Source: Lucifuga dentata
Taxonomy: Eukaryota; Chordata; Actinopteri; Ophidiiformes; Bythitidae
Assembly: GCA_014773175.1 (NCBI GenBank)
Contig: VXCM01001367.1
Coordinates: 241,634 to 305,633, forward strand
DNA length: 64,000 bases
Direction: 5' to 3'
The notes below the pieces were generated by a model that made no database searches, was not told the DNA's origin, and saw only the letters and a list, made by a program, of their open reading frames with translations. A program made the translations under genes and the position numbers. Within the stretch, counting starts at the first letter, position 1. Each line of letters starts with the position of its first letter. This document shows, piece after piece, positions 23,219 through 35,247 of the stretch.

Positions 23219-23231
23219 AATCAAGTTGTAG
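23219..23231 (+). repeat. SINE target-site duplication, right copy
   Basis: AATCAAGTTGTAG, identical to 22854-22866. Confidence 0.85.
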
Positions 23232-24156
23232 AAACTTGAAACAATCCATTATAGTAAACACAACATCTATTAAAATTTTTGTTGAAGTACCTTTATTTAA
23301 ATGGTCTAATGGTCTAACATGGAGCTGCATGGAAGACAATGAATGTGTCAATGACAATATGTCAATATGTCAATGACAAGGAATATAATCCCAGGAGAAG
23401 AGTACTTTTACCAGAAAATTAAAAATGATGGTCCCTTCTACGTTGGGATATTAGTGTTAGGTGAAACACTGAATTTCAAGCTAGATGCATCACCTGAACA
23501 TTTAAAAGATTAGAGGATATGGTAAAATAATAGGAAAACTACAATAGGGTTTTACATTTTGGAAATTGGTTGTCAGTTAACATAACATGTAAGTGGGTAA
23601 ATGACTGGTATTGCCCTTCAAGATGCAGATTCTCTATGCTAATGCTCTGATATATGTTTTGATTTCTATTTTGAAAATCATGAAGCTATCACAGTATGGA
23701 GAGTATGGCTGAGGGTGTTTGCTCGATTGAGAAATATCTATCACACTTATTCCACCTTCACTCTGTTACTCACAAACTAAATTTTCTGGCATCAGCAGCT
23801 CACAAAATGACCAGAAGCCTTAAACTCCAGACTTCAGAGAGGCCTTTCAGAGCTGTATGGGGCAATGAGTCTATGTTTTTTTCTATGGTATGTAGCAGTC
23901 TTGCACAGTAAATCCTGTAGAACTGGCTGCTACAGTGGTTAGCAGCTATATATCTTAAGACTAAAACCAAGTTTTACAAAGGGGGGACAGGTGTATTCAT
24001 TTAATTTTCTTGCATTTCTCTGCAGGAGAGTAAGCATGAGAGCCTTAAAAAAAAACAAAAAAACAAAAAAACATAACTACAACACAAGTTGTAACACCAC
24101 AAACTGTAGAAACTGTCCAGTGGATTTATATTTTCTGAAAGCACTGCATGTATGAT

Positions 24157-24208
24157 AAAAAACCAAAAAAAAAAACCAAAAAAAAAAAAAANAAAAAAAA
24201 AAAAAAAA
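24157..24208. repeat. poly-A run with single N (contig join)
   Basis: A-rich run with two CC interruptions and an N at 24192. Confidence 0.85.
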
Positions 24209-24473
24209 CTCAAGCAATACAAAAACATTTAGGGAAGACATGTCAACAAAGGCAAGATTTAAAGCAGGTCAGCCAGTATTAAATTGACTTTTAAATTAAA
24301 TTTCACTTGCAATTGTATTAAATTGGGATTCCTGTTTAATATTATAGTCCATATTAAATTGATATAGCCTACACTTGGCATAAATGGATGTTTCTTGAAT
24401 CTTATGTCAGTTAATGCAGGCTGTTTTTGATCTGTATTGACCACTGACTTTCCACAGAATAACAGGTGTGCGT

Positions 24474-24525
<52 letters not shown>
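24474..24525. repeat. (CA)n microsatellite
   Basis: About 25 CA units with one CG at the right end. Confidence 0.95.
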
Positions 24526-24528
<3 letters not shown>

Positions 24529-24890
24529 ATCTGCTTGTGCTGACAACTCAGTCAGAATATAACCGGAGGAGAGGCCTTACAGCTGCCTTGTTATACATGC
24601 ACGAGATCTCCTGCAAAATTATATGTTCCACAACTCACAGCTGCTGTGTGCATGCCTGTGCTTTAGTGAAAGAAACAGAGGAAGAGTCAAAGAAGAAGGA
24701 ACTACAGTGACAAAATGCAAAGACAAAATGCACTTAAGTCTGTTTATGCATTACAACAAAAAGGAACAAAGCCATTAGGTTGTAATTGCTTATACTGGAT
24801 CAGTGTGATTCTTTCAATTGAGCAGTTTAGTGGATTTAAATGGCCTTTTTGTTGATGAGTGTAAGTCTCAGTTATTCTGTGAAAGCAGCT

Positions 24891-24926
24891 AATGAGGGTA
24901 CCTGAAGAGGTTCAGGTACCCTCATT
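24891..24926. repeat. perfect 16-bp inverted repeat, 4-nt loop
   Basis: AATGAGGGTACCTGAA, loop GAGG, then the exact reverse complement. The 36-nt hairpin has no mismatch. No element or gene explains it. Confidence 0.9.
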
Positions 24927-26070
24927 CTATACACTAGTTACCTGGTATGAGTGTCAGTTGGGTTTGTGAAAAAGAACTGCAATCATATGTCGGCTCAACA
25001 ACTAGGCTGCTGTAATTGGATTACCTGAAGTGCAACTGTGTGTGTGTGTGTGTGTGTGTGGATAACAGGCAGAGAAGGGTGTGTTTGAGAATGAGAGAGA
25101 GTGAAATCATTCTATTTGCACAATAATGAAGTGGGGTCAGAAGTCATCGGCAGTGTTTGCCTCCCACCTAATTGTTCTCATGTTTTAATGGACTCTGCTC
25201 CATTATTTTGCTGACCCTGGCTTATCATGGAGGCCTCAATTACAAAGAAACAGGAGCATGAGATAGTGTATATATGTGTGTGTCTAACGCTTGTGAAACA
25301 GTGTTCCCAGATAATAATAGCATTTATTTTAAAGTCTTTGAATTACCACATATGTACAGTGTGCAGTTGTAGAGAAGCACAGAAATGGGCTTTATTTCTT
25401 TTTACATACTTGGGGGGGNTGTGTGTGTGTGTGTGTGTGTGTGTGATATGTGTGTGTGTGTGTGTGTGTGTGACACAGACATACAGATGATAATTTGTGT
25501 GAGATCAGATCAAAATTCACAATTAAAATAAACTGACTGGTCAGCTGAGTGGGTTTATGTATCAAATTTATTGATCACTAACACATGTGAGGCAAATACA
25601 GTTTAAAAGTTTGACCAGATTTCATACCCCCAAAATTTATGGCCAAAATGAAATAGGTCTTCATTTGTATGTGTTTTATGAATCGCTTCCCCAACATGTA
25701 AAGAAGAAAATATCGTAGAAATGCCTCTTTGAAGGTAAATGCTAAAAGATACTGGTAGGCATTTGTGAATGAAGGAACATTCATCAATGAAGGAACTATA
25801 TTTTCCCTTATTGATACTGTAATAAGGATCATTTTAGTTGTTAATGAAAACTTTTCCGTTTTGAAAAGTTTTCCATTGTTATGGAAACCTAACTGTTATA
25901 ATGGCAGGCAGTGAAATCCATGACAACATGTTAAGTTGTGCGCTAAGCTTTATGAATCCCCCCATAGAATACTCTTTTTTGTTATTTCATTTTTCCATAC
26001 ATTATGTACTGTTTTTATTCTTTCATTTTAGTTTCTTTATTATACATTTTTCTTCTTTGCTTCTATGTAT
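24927..26070. other. Non-genic DNA with TG microsatellites
   Basis: (TG)n at 25037-25060 and a double (TG)n at 25420-25472 preceded by a G run and an N (25419). The block 25141-25250 is complex sequence with several TAAT/ATTA-type cores and might be a conserved non-coding element; no coding frame is evident. Confidence 0.55.
25411..25472. repeat. G run with N, then two (TG)n blocks
   Basis: N at 25419, TG at 25420-25445, a short 'atatg' spacer, then TG to 25472. Confidence 0.9.
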
Positions 26071-26074
26071 TTTG

Positions 26075-26130
26075 AAAAACTTTGTAACTTTGTAAAGTGC
26101 TATGGAAATAAATTATATTTTTATTATTAA
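26075..26130 (+). mobile_element. LINE 3'-tail fragment
   Basis: 'ctttgtaaagtgctatggaa' followed by 'ataaattatattt' and ATT repeats. It resembles the 3' ends of fish LINEs that finish in 'TTGTAAAGCGCTATATAAAT' plus short A/T repeats. Only the tail is recognisable. Confidence 0.45.
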
Positions 26131-28350
26131 ATTCATATAAAAACATATTAATTATTTATCAGTTTCATTTTTAAACCTCCTTTCAAATCCTGATTTTATA
26201 TGTTTATATATAATATATATTATATATATATTCCATTTTTTAATGTACATGATACGTTTTTTAATGGAATTTATCTCTTGTCTTCTTAAAGAGTTTGGGT
26301 TTCCAGAACCATTGCTGTTTGGGCCTTTAAATCCCTTGTAGTATGTGATATTTTTTGTACTCAGTGTAGTAAACTATACAAAACTCAATGAATAAATAAA
26401 TAAATGAAATAAAAAAAAAAAAACTGAGACCTATCCAGAATTTTTTGAAAACATATGAGTCTTTATGATGACGTGTTTATGTTTACACTTCAATTTAATG
26501 AAAAGCCTCATATCATGTCATCTTGGCGTGTTCATGTTTAACTATTTATCATTACTGAAAAGTTTCTGCTTACTTCGAAGATCTTCACTGCACTTGTAGC
26601 ATGATCGTTTCCGCAATATCAGCAATACTACTTGCTCTATTGCACCATGCACATCAATCAATCCTAAGAAACCAACAGAATCCATTTCAAGCAGTAATAA
26701 TTCTGCCACAGCTTTGCTCTGGGCAGCTGAAGGAGACGAACACTTTCTTTGTGCTTATTGCTATTCATGCTTTCTGCTGCAGACTGGCCCTTAATTATTC
26801 AGTTGAATAAATTACCTATAAAGCAGAAAGTGGAGTCATGGCATGCCAGGAGGGAGCAGGTCTGTCAGCTTCAAAGGGCCGAAACCTCCCTGGATCTTGT
26901 GGGCTTCACTCCACTTAACACCAGTCACTAGGTATATACGTCGAGGCTTTCATAAGTCTGGTTTAAATGTCAGGAGGTCAGTAGCTCTCAAGAGGGAGGC
27001 TCAGTACTGAATGGAGCTCACATTTAAATCAGTCTGGGTGGCTTTGGTGACCTTTATTGAAATTAAGTGAACAGAAGGTGAGGAAGAGGTCAGTATTATG
27101 GCTAACCTAAGACTATTTTGAAATTCTCTTATTTGAATGTTGTAGTGATGAGTACTATCCTTTAGATAACGTGGTGTGAATTTGAATTACAGTCGTGTTC
27201 ATATTTCCAGCATGTTGCATTAATTGGTAAAGATGTACATGTTAGCATATTGAAAAGCTGGTTATGCTCAACCTTCTCCTGGAAATACTAGCCTTCTGCA
27301 AATTCTGTAGTTAAGTTTTAAGTAGTTTTATCTATTACTGTACTTGCAAGAGGAGCTAGAGAAAAACTTACTTAAAGCTACTTCTCTGCAGTTAAATGCA
27401 AAGCAGTCTGCATTACATTGAATTGGCTTGTCCAGAAGCTCCACCGAGGCTGGAAAAGTCTTGGTTGGTAAACAGGTTGACCCTGGATCCTCTCTTAGCG
27501 ATTTCTATCAAGGTATTGTTGAGCAATGCACTTGATGTGCAGCTGCTCTACTTCAATTGCCGTGTGCAAGAATAACACCCAGATTTTATATGGTTGCAAT
27601 GGGTGTTTCAGGTGTGAATGTGTGTAACTGATCAAATGAATGTGAACCAGGTGGTTGCAGAAGAAGGGCACATGTGGTCAGCAATCCTTCCCTGGATAGA
27701 TTAATGTGGGTAGATGAATGGTGTTGTGATGTAGGTTTTTGTTACCTTGCTTATTCTGCTATGGCAAAAAAGGATGGAATTTAATGCATTTAAAAATATC
27801 TGCCTCCTCATACGTTTCCTGAATCTGCTTATTCTTTATTGGACATTTGTGACTTTTCAGGCTTATTCACAGAAAACACAAGGTTAAGCACTTAATGAGA
27901 TCAAATCATATCTTAAAAGAAAAGGTATGCTGTGAGCATGATGTAGATGTTATCCCTGCACTCTGATTTTCAAGTGTGAATCCATTACCAGAGTGTATTG
28001 TAAGCTTTCACACATTCAGGTGTGAGGCTAAACCTGTGTTAATTAAAATTATTGAGATCAACACTGAATCAAATGTCTCACAGTAAGAAAATGTGACTTG
28101 TAGTGTCAAAAATGTGTTGATAATATTTCTCAGTGTCTGCTGAATAAGTAGGAAATTGACTGCTAACATGTTAGTCATAATGACATTACAAAAAGTGATG
28201 ATCAAGTGATGGGGCAATGTTTTAATCCCCTTGTGTTGGAGTTTTTCTGTCACCTACTGGGCTAAAAATCAATTAACTAGGCCAGTACTGGGGGTTTCTG
28301 TAGTCTGGAGTTAGCTACAGCTCAGAATACAAATGGGGAAAGTCTATATG
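26131..28350. other. Non-genic DNA
   Basis: No gene seen. 26761-26870 is complex sequence with a TTAATTATT core and looks like a possible conserved non-coding block. Otherwise AT-rich, with a short poly-A near 26411-26423. Confidence 0.55.
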
Positions 28351-28354
28351 AGTT

Positions 28355-28480
28355 TCCAATTCACCATCATTAAAATGTCTTTGGACTGTGGGAGGAAACC
28401 ATCACAAACACAGGTCAAATGTGCAAACTCCAGACAGAAAACAGCAGAACTAAGATCCAGCCCAGGACTTTTGCTTGGCC
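28355..28480 (-). mobile_element. Degenerate reverse copy of the 22867 SINE-type family
   Basis: 'gtctttggactgtgggagga' followed by 'aaacc', then 'aaatgtgcaaactccagaca' and 'ccagcccagga'. These are the reverse complements of the 'CTCCCACnnnCCAAAGAC', 'GTTTGCATGTTCTCC' and 'TCCTGGG' blocks of the fish SINE at 22867. The middle is shortened and point mutations are many, so this copy is old. Confidence 0.65.
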
Positions 28481-28489
28481 AGTTTTTAA

Positions 28490-29335
28490 ATAAATAATGA
28501 CTTGTTAGCCTCATGGGCAGAGTGTTTCTCTGTGGCCTGAGTCAGTTCAGTTTGACAATGAGAGTAAATGTGTCTCACTAATGTCATATAAACGCCATTC
28601 CAGACTTCTGCTCTGCTGTAATTGCCACTCTGACTTACTGCACCCCAATGGCAGATGTCTCTAACAAGTAAATTACACAGTAATACTATACTAATCTGGA
28701 GCTCAACACTACTTGCCTTGTGTGCTCAAACAATGGTTACAATAATTGCAAATTCCAGAGACACTGGTCTTTGTAAAACAGAGCAAAGAAAAATGTAGCA
28801 AGAAGTGATATGATGCCAATAAATATTAAATGAAGACACAGAGAAAATGATCATTAACTGATTTATTACAATTAAGTGCTTTTTTCAACCCAAAATGCAC
28901 ATGGGGGAAAAAAAAAAGCTGTTTAACAAGCTGGAATAGGTTGATACTGTATGAGCGAACTGATTTAATTTTTTAATAAATGTATGGTGTCAATACGTCA
29001 TGTGACATTGGTCTGACTGCGAACATTTTAAAAGCCTGTTACAAGATACAAGCTGCTGTCACTTTAAGATGTAGAAACAAATCATGCAGTGACTTTGTCT
29101 GAGATGTGGCCATTTTTAAATGTGTGCAACAAAATGTAATATGAAATCACTACACCATGGTAGAAAACGAATACATTTATAGATCAGAGGGGAAATTACT
29201 CTCTCATCAGCGAACCTTTGTGTGACACAAAGTTTGGGAACTGCATTGTCATTGTGTTTGTAGGTATTATTTTCTTAAAATTGGTGCTAATGATTCAGCA
29301 CACTGTTATGATATCATCCATATCACCCCAAAAAT
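28490..29335. other. Non-genic DNA; nothing seen
   Basis: AT-rich, with no recognisable repeat family and no open frame of note. Confidence 0.6.
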
Positions 29336-29343
29336 CACATTAA

Positions 29344-29571
29344 AGGGACAATCTGTAATCCAAATGTAACACGAAGAGTAGCTACAGGACCAAAAGTCAA
29401 AACACCACCCTGGAACCTGCTAAAACTGAATGACAGGTCTTTAATACAACAAATGTCAAAGTTTAAATTATTACAACTGAGAAAAAAATGGTGACATTTC
29501 ACCTTTAACAAAAACTTTTCTGTATCTATATACCTCAAACTCATATGGTCAGAAATTCATAGATTTGATCT
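29344..29571. mobile_element. Small TTAA-flanked MITE candidate
   Basis: Lies exactly between TTAA at 29340-29343 and TTAA at 29572-29575. The left end AGGGACAATCTGTAAT and the inverted right end AGATCAAATCTATGAAT share an 'AATCTrT.AAT' core, so the ends are imperfect inverted repeats. It resembles, in size and target site, the TTAA elements at 3968 and 41234, but the interior differs. Because TTAA is frequent in AT-rich DNA, the assignment is moderate. Confidence 0.45.
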
Positions 29572-29853
29572 TTAAACACAATACAGAAGTAACAGCAAAT
29601 AATCTCCCAGACCTTAGCAAAAGTCAGCATAGTACCTTAAACATTTTTATTCATAGTTCATTAAATTATGATAATTAAGTAATGAGGAAATTGAATGGGA
29701 TTTCTGTAGAGAATCAGCATATTGTATTATTTAAAAGCATTAATTGTGCCTGTTATATGTTGGCTCAAGGCAGCTCTGGTTAATTTAATATTTGTATATG
29801 CACAAAGTATGATTTGTTAGTTTTCTCCAAAAACATGTTTTAATTTTTAATTC

Positions 29854-29888
29854 TTTTTTTTTTTTTTTTTTNTTTTTTTTTTTTTTTT
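29854..29888. repeat. poly-T run with single N (contig join)
   Basis: N at 29872 within T's. Confidence 0.85.
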
Positions 29889-32435
29889 CTTTTATTGCCT
29901 TCCCATATGGCTGGTGCAGCACTATGGTACAGTACATTCACTGAGATATTATCTTTATGCTGTTGTATTGCTTCACACTGAGCTTTCTCTCTTTGGTGTC
30001 ATGTTCTTAGTTAAGCCATGTAGCACCATAGGCCTGATTACGATGATTACCCATCAAACTTACACAAAGCAGTGAATTCAGAGAAAGCAGCAACAGTGAC
30101 AGCTAAGCAGGCTAATCTGCCAGCCATGCGAGCCTTCGGGGCAGGGTTTGGTAATGTGATTTAAATGAGTTTCCCACGCTGGTGTGTTGCTGGCATCTCC
30201 CCTCAGTGCTCCAGTGACGGTCCCTCATTACACACACCCTGCCACCGTCAGCTGTATTGCCAACGAGCGTGACATTTTTTGACACCAGGACACCCGGTTT
30301 GTTCTTGGTTGAAATGACATGGAGGAATAAGGAAGGAAAAATACAGAAAGGATACAGAATTAGATAATATATAATTAGATTTCTCTTCCTGATCATTCTT
30401 TACATTAACTGTTTTTACAATATTAAACTGCAAAATGATTCTCATCAACATTTTTGACTGATTGTTGGACCCTAGAACTTTATCACTGTGATCAGCATTC
30501 TAGACTGGTGACTTGTCAAAGCTTTTCATTTCAAGCTTATCGTTTGGCAGGAAATTTCATGGCAGCTGTGTGAAAAAGTCCAACTTAGTTTTGGGACACA
30601 TGACACATTTATAACAAAATGTAGCTGTCTGAATTGAAATTGTTGATGTGCTGGTTTTATTCAAATTTGTTAAGTTTGGCTTTGAACTTTAAAGAGCCCA
30701 TCATTTCCTGTTAAGTTCTGCAGAGACTATGCTGGATTGCCACAAGTCTCCTTTCTGTTTACTGTAGCTTTATGAATACGGAAGGAGAGGGGAAAACAGC
30801 ATTACAGCATTTCCCAAACCACTCTTCCCCACCTCGGCAGATTCTCCCATGTGTGTCAAGTGGTAAAATTTTCATTTCTAACTTATGTGTGTGCATATAA
30901 AATAAAGACAGAATAGATTCAGGCATGTGTATTGATGCTTATGTGAAGAGTAAACTTGGGCTTGTGTGTGTACACTGGCTTTTGAGTGAATAAGTGCATG
31001 TTTAAGAACTCTCCCTGCTGTAGGATTGGACACTAAGGCAATGAGACACAAGGTTCAACTGGGCAGGGAAGTTGTGCCTCATTTGCTTCAATTTAGAAGG
31101 GAACCTAGTGGGAAATTAGACACTCACACCACAGGATTTGGAATTTGGTTGGCCTGGCCAGATCTAAATGACCTGTGTGTAAGGACTGGTGAGTCTGTGG
31201 TGTGGGTTTTCATGATAACTGACATGCTGATTGAAGGACAACAGCCACCTATAGTGAACACAGCCGCCTGTTAACCTGTACAGATGCTTGATAGACCGTC
31301 ATGAGTTTACATCAACATCAGGAACTGCAAAACTGACTAGATTACATTTAGAAAAACATTTCCTTTCTTCCCACTGCTAACCACTCTGTTTCCTTTCCAA
31401 CTCAGTTTTAATATACATAGCCTATGTGAAAATATGCAATCATATTTGCATTATGTGTTCAACCCCTATAACAGCTGCCAAGCCACTTTTGCAAACCTCT
31501 CTGCTAACACACCTGCCTTTTTTTGGGCTGCATCTCTGACCTTATCCTTGAGGAAACATTTATGACAAACATCATTAAGTACCAGCCTATTAGAGTTTGG
31601 CTACAGATGTAGACTATTAGTCTTTGTATTTAGCAGTTGGATTATGTGAACAGGCTGGTTTTAGGAATTTTTAGGGATATCCAAAAAGTGACTAAATGGC
31701 TGACTTTTCAATCCTGGCTATTAGCGGCATTAAGTTATGGTGAAGACTTTGCTATCTATATCGAAAATGAAATGCACATTAACGACGTGTAAAGTGGAAA
31801 GTGTGCGTGATGGCAGTTTTCTAAAATGTGTCAATTCAATTTATTGCCCTTGCTTTCTAATATTTATGTCATGCCTTGGTGCTCTCTTTGTGGACATGAA
31901 TAAATTTCTAAAATGTGTTGACGGGGAGCAGTGGTGTGTCAGTATGTATGGGCATATGTGAGCCCCCTTTCTAAGGATGATGACAACAAAGCAGCAAGTG
32001 CCTTTGAGTCAGTCATTATTAACCCCGCAGCTAGGCTGTCAAAATGTCTGTGTATCCCTTTGAACTAAATCAAGCGAAACCAAACAGCCACCAGTATTAG
32101 CAATTGCAGTCTTTCCACTCAGCTCCAACCACAGACGCCATCAGAAAAAACATTTAGAACAAAGAGGACAGTGAGAAGCCAGGACAAGGGCAAATTTCTT
32201 CATTTCTCACCCCTCTGGTATCTTTCTACTCTAGTAGACTGGTTATCTCCCCCAACTAATTATTTGATTAGAGGAAGGAAGAGTTTAAATCATTTAGGTC
32301 ATTTCATAATGAGAAGAGGGCAATATGAGATCCCATGGATCTGGAAAATATCACAAGGTTAAGCTTCAGCATAAAGGGATGTAATCAAAAGAGCTTTCAA
32401 ATAATTTCAGAGTCAAAGATATACAGCAAACACAC

Positions 32436-32438
<3 letters not shown>

Positions 32439-32483
<45 letters not shown>
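32439..32483. repeat. (GA)n microsatellite
   Basis: About 22 uninterrupted GA units. Confidence 0.95.
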
Positions 32484-32486
<3 letters not shown>

Positions 32487-33682
32487 CTCTTTTGGTATTA
32501 TCACTTCCGTCATCTGCTCTAACCACAACCTTGCAACCTCAGCTATCTAATATGGATATTTAAAAACCATTAAATGGACAAACCTCTGGTCACGGTGAAT
32601 GCTAACATTGTACACAGCATGATATAGTAGTGGGACAGACTTTGATAATGCATCAAATTTACTTTTATTTTGAGAGCCCAATTTTCCCCAAACCAAGTCA
32701 AATTTGTCAGTGAGTCTCAGCAAATATTAGTGAAAGCTAATTTTTGTATCCATCATTATCTTACACCGTTATAAGTAACTATAATTAAAAGCGTATTGGA
32801 AGAGTGGTTATGTTGTAATATAATGGTTGGTTGTAACTCGCTTATGGAACTTAATTAGCAGTATGTAGCAACATCCAGGCCCATCTCAATGAGTGGCTTG
32901 CCTTCATAGCACAGGTTGTGATGCAACAGGAAAGCAATGATTCACAGATGTTTTTGTGGCTGATTCCAACTGAAGCAGGCCAGGTGATCACAGCTGGGGG
33001 CATGAATATTGAAAGGAGACCATGGGAGCACTGATGTTCAAAGGAATAAGTGAAGGAAAATAGTATTACAAGGTTTTCCACATTGCTCTTAGGTGTTTAC
33101 ACCCATGTAAGCTTTACGTACCTTATATCTAATGTTTGTGTTACCATGTCTGTGTCCTCATAAAGATAATTTACTAGTTGTTCAATACACAGTAAGAGAT
33201 GTTTCTGAATATCAGGGTCTCAGCTGTTTGCGTTTTCTGCATCTCAATACCTTAAATCAAAGCAGATATTCCATGGTTTTTCATGATGTTAAAGATGTCA
33301 TTTCAGCAAGTAAAGAACTGCTAATTGTAATGAGCAAATAATTGTATTCATGTTCTGATGACAGAGCGTTGACATGTCTGCAACAAAGTTTTGGACTTCA
33401 TGTTAAGTTATAGCTTAAATTTATCTTGGATAGAACTGGAGTTATTGCAGGGTGTTTCAGTTTTTCAGAGTGTGTGTATGTGTGTGTGTGTTTGTCAAAT
33501 GTGTTTTCTCAGTTTGCTTGCATGTTTCAGTTGAAGTGTGTTGGACCTCGCTGAGGCACCACAGGTACACTTATTATAACACTCTACACTCAGACAGAAC
33601 CTGCACCTAATGCTGAAGTACAATAGCGCTCTTTTAGGCTTAGCACACTTCAGTTCAGTCATGTTATCCTCTACCCTTTGCT

Positions 33683-33706
33683 GGGGGGGGGGGNGGGGGG
33701 GGGGGG
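33683..33706. repeat. poly-G run with single N (contig join)
   Basis: At least 23 G's with an N at 33694. Long G homopolymers can form quadruplexes and stop polymerases, which explains the contig break. Confidence 0.85.
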
Positions 33707-34584
33707 AACAAAGGAAAAATTGCATCATTTTTGCCGTGTGTGTGGAATACTATGCATGGTGCATTGCTACAGTGAGTTGTGTAGCATTTTACCTTTTATT
33801 TTGGCAAGGCTGTTAGCAAACCCTTGTCCAAAAAGAAGCTCTCCTATTAGACGTGGCCCTGCTGCTGCACAAGAATTATTGTGGCATTGACAAGTGCATT
33901 TAGTAGAATATTTGTGAAATATTCCATTCATTCATCAGATTTTTGGTTCTCCTCCACATTTGTGCTAAGCACTGGTTCACATAATGTTGGTTTGAAAAAC
34001 TTCTGTAAAGCAGCATGCTGGGTTAGGTTTTGGTGGACTGCCCCAAAAGTTATTGTTTTTGGATCATTCCAAAGTCAGTCTTTAATACTATCATGTCACT
34101 GGTGTATGGCAGCCTTGCCTTGAAACGGGGGTACAGCAGTTAATACCTGTTTGTCAGTTAATGTTCTAGGTCTGTTTCCCATCCTGTGTTCAACATAAGA
34201 AGCTGGTTGGCATAAGCAGCATGAAGAGTGAACAATCCTACCGTTTGCTTAAGCACGAAAGTTGGTGTTGATTTTTAGCACCCACCACCACCTGCTGTTC
34301 AGAAGCAAGGATAGGTGACATTAATCACATAATGGCTCACTGCTGACATAGTCTTTCCTCATAAATGTCATTAGCTTCAGGAAGAGACCTAAATGAACCT
34401 TGTTTTAGCAATTTTGACCTCAACAAACAGCTCATTAAACATCTCAAACTACAAGAGAGCCTAAAAAAATTTATGACCTCCAATATGTCATTCATCCATT
34501 CAACCAATTGCTCAATTGTAGATCATTTGGGCAATTAATCTAGTTTTGCGACACTCCTTAAAATACAGGTCAAATGACAGCCAA

Positions 34585-34605
34585 TCAGGCTGAATTTCAG
34601 CCTGA
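34585..34605. repeat. perfect 10-bp palindrome, 1-nt centre
   Basis: TCAGGCTGAA, T, TTCAGCCTGA. One of several short-loop perfect palindromes in this window. Confidence 0.85.
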
Positions 34606-35209
34606 CTCTATTCTGCCTGAGCACATACATGCAAATGATCAGAATATGTAGAGATTATGGGATTCTATTATAGGGATCTGTGCTCCCATAGAAGTCAGTT
34701 TACAAAACGAAGTATGAAGTCCATGAGAGGCCCTAGCACAGGTATTAATTTCCCACAAATAAGTGACAAAACATGAAATCCATGTGCGTATTTAGAGAAG
34801 AAACAGCTTTTGATCAGTAATCAAAACAAAATACAAAATATTAGAAACAGCACATTAAAATTCCTTTTATGATTCAGTGGTTATGGTGTTGACGAGTAGA
34901 AGATTTGAACTAACCCAGTAAAGGCCTAAAAGATTAATGCGTGCTGATAACACCGCAACCAGGAGTGCAAACAATGCTCTGATGATAGCAAATATTGTGT
35001 TTGAGTTACTGTCAGAGTGTACAGAAATGGACGTCTGTGCAACTATGCTAACAGATCGAAATTATGCTTTGCTTGTTGACACAGAATCTGTAATCAGTGA
35101 CCAACTTAAAGTGAAGTTAGAGTGAAATCAGAAGAAAACAGAAAAAAAAACATCAGTGATTGGAACCTTCCAGTATACTGCTACTTTACTTATAATTTGA
35201 ATTCTCAAC

Positions 35210-35247
35210 TTTTTTTTTTTTTTTTTTTNTTTTTTTTTTTTTTTTTT
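35210..35247. repeat. poly-T run with single N (contig join)
   Basis: N at 35229 within T's, followed by a short GGT repeat. Confidence 0.85.

Larger units (their letters stand above)
22690..23605 (+). mobile_element. TTAA MITE copy B, interrupted by a SINE
   Basis: Begins AGGACTAT right after TTAA (22686-22689) and follows the same path as the 3968 element: 'ttttgcatgtttgagcc', 'catgctggagtggtaaattt', 'ttccagactgccattggttt', 'cagttcatt'. It is then cut by the SINE at 22867-23218 and resumes with 'aaacttgaaacaatcc', 'catggagctgcatggaagac', 'ggaatataatcccaggagaa', 'aacactgaatttcaagctag', 'gcatcacctgaacattt' and 'tttggaaattggttgtcagt'. The 3' inverted end is not recognisable and similarity fades near 23605, so this copy is truncated or decayed at its right side. 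The 13-bp duplication of the SINE lies within the MITE sequence, which dates the SINE as younger. Confidence 0.7.
23606..24890. other. Non-genic DNA with A-rich and CA tracts
   Basis: No gene. Contains A-rich sequence at 24045-24075, the poly-A/N at 24157-24208 and the CA microsatellite at 24474-24525. Confidence 0.6.
29580..33682. other. Non-genic DNA
   Basis: No gene supported. Contains a poly-T/N at 29854-29888 and a (GA)n at 32439-32483. The block 30101-30300 is more GC-rich than its surroundings and has no low-complexity sequence. A 94-codon minus frame there shows no domain. Confidence 0.55.

Noticed and set aside
22758..23357. 199-codon minus-strand open frame
   Set aside because: It is the antisense of the SINE-type repeat at 22867-23218 plus MITE sequence; no domain, and the repeat is fully explained without it.
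31026..31274. 82-codon plus frame
   Set aside because: No recognisable domain and no splice signals in matching phase.
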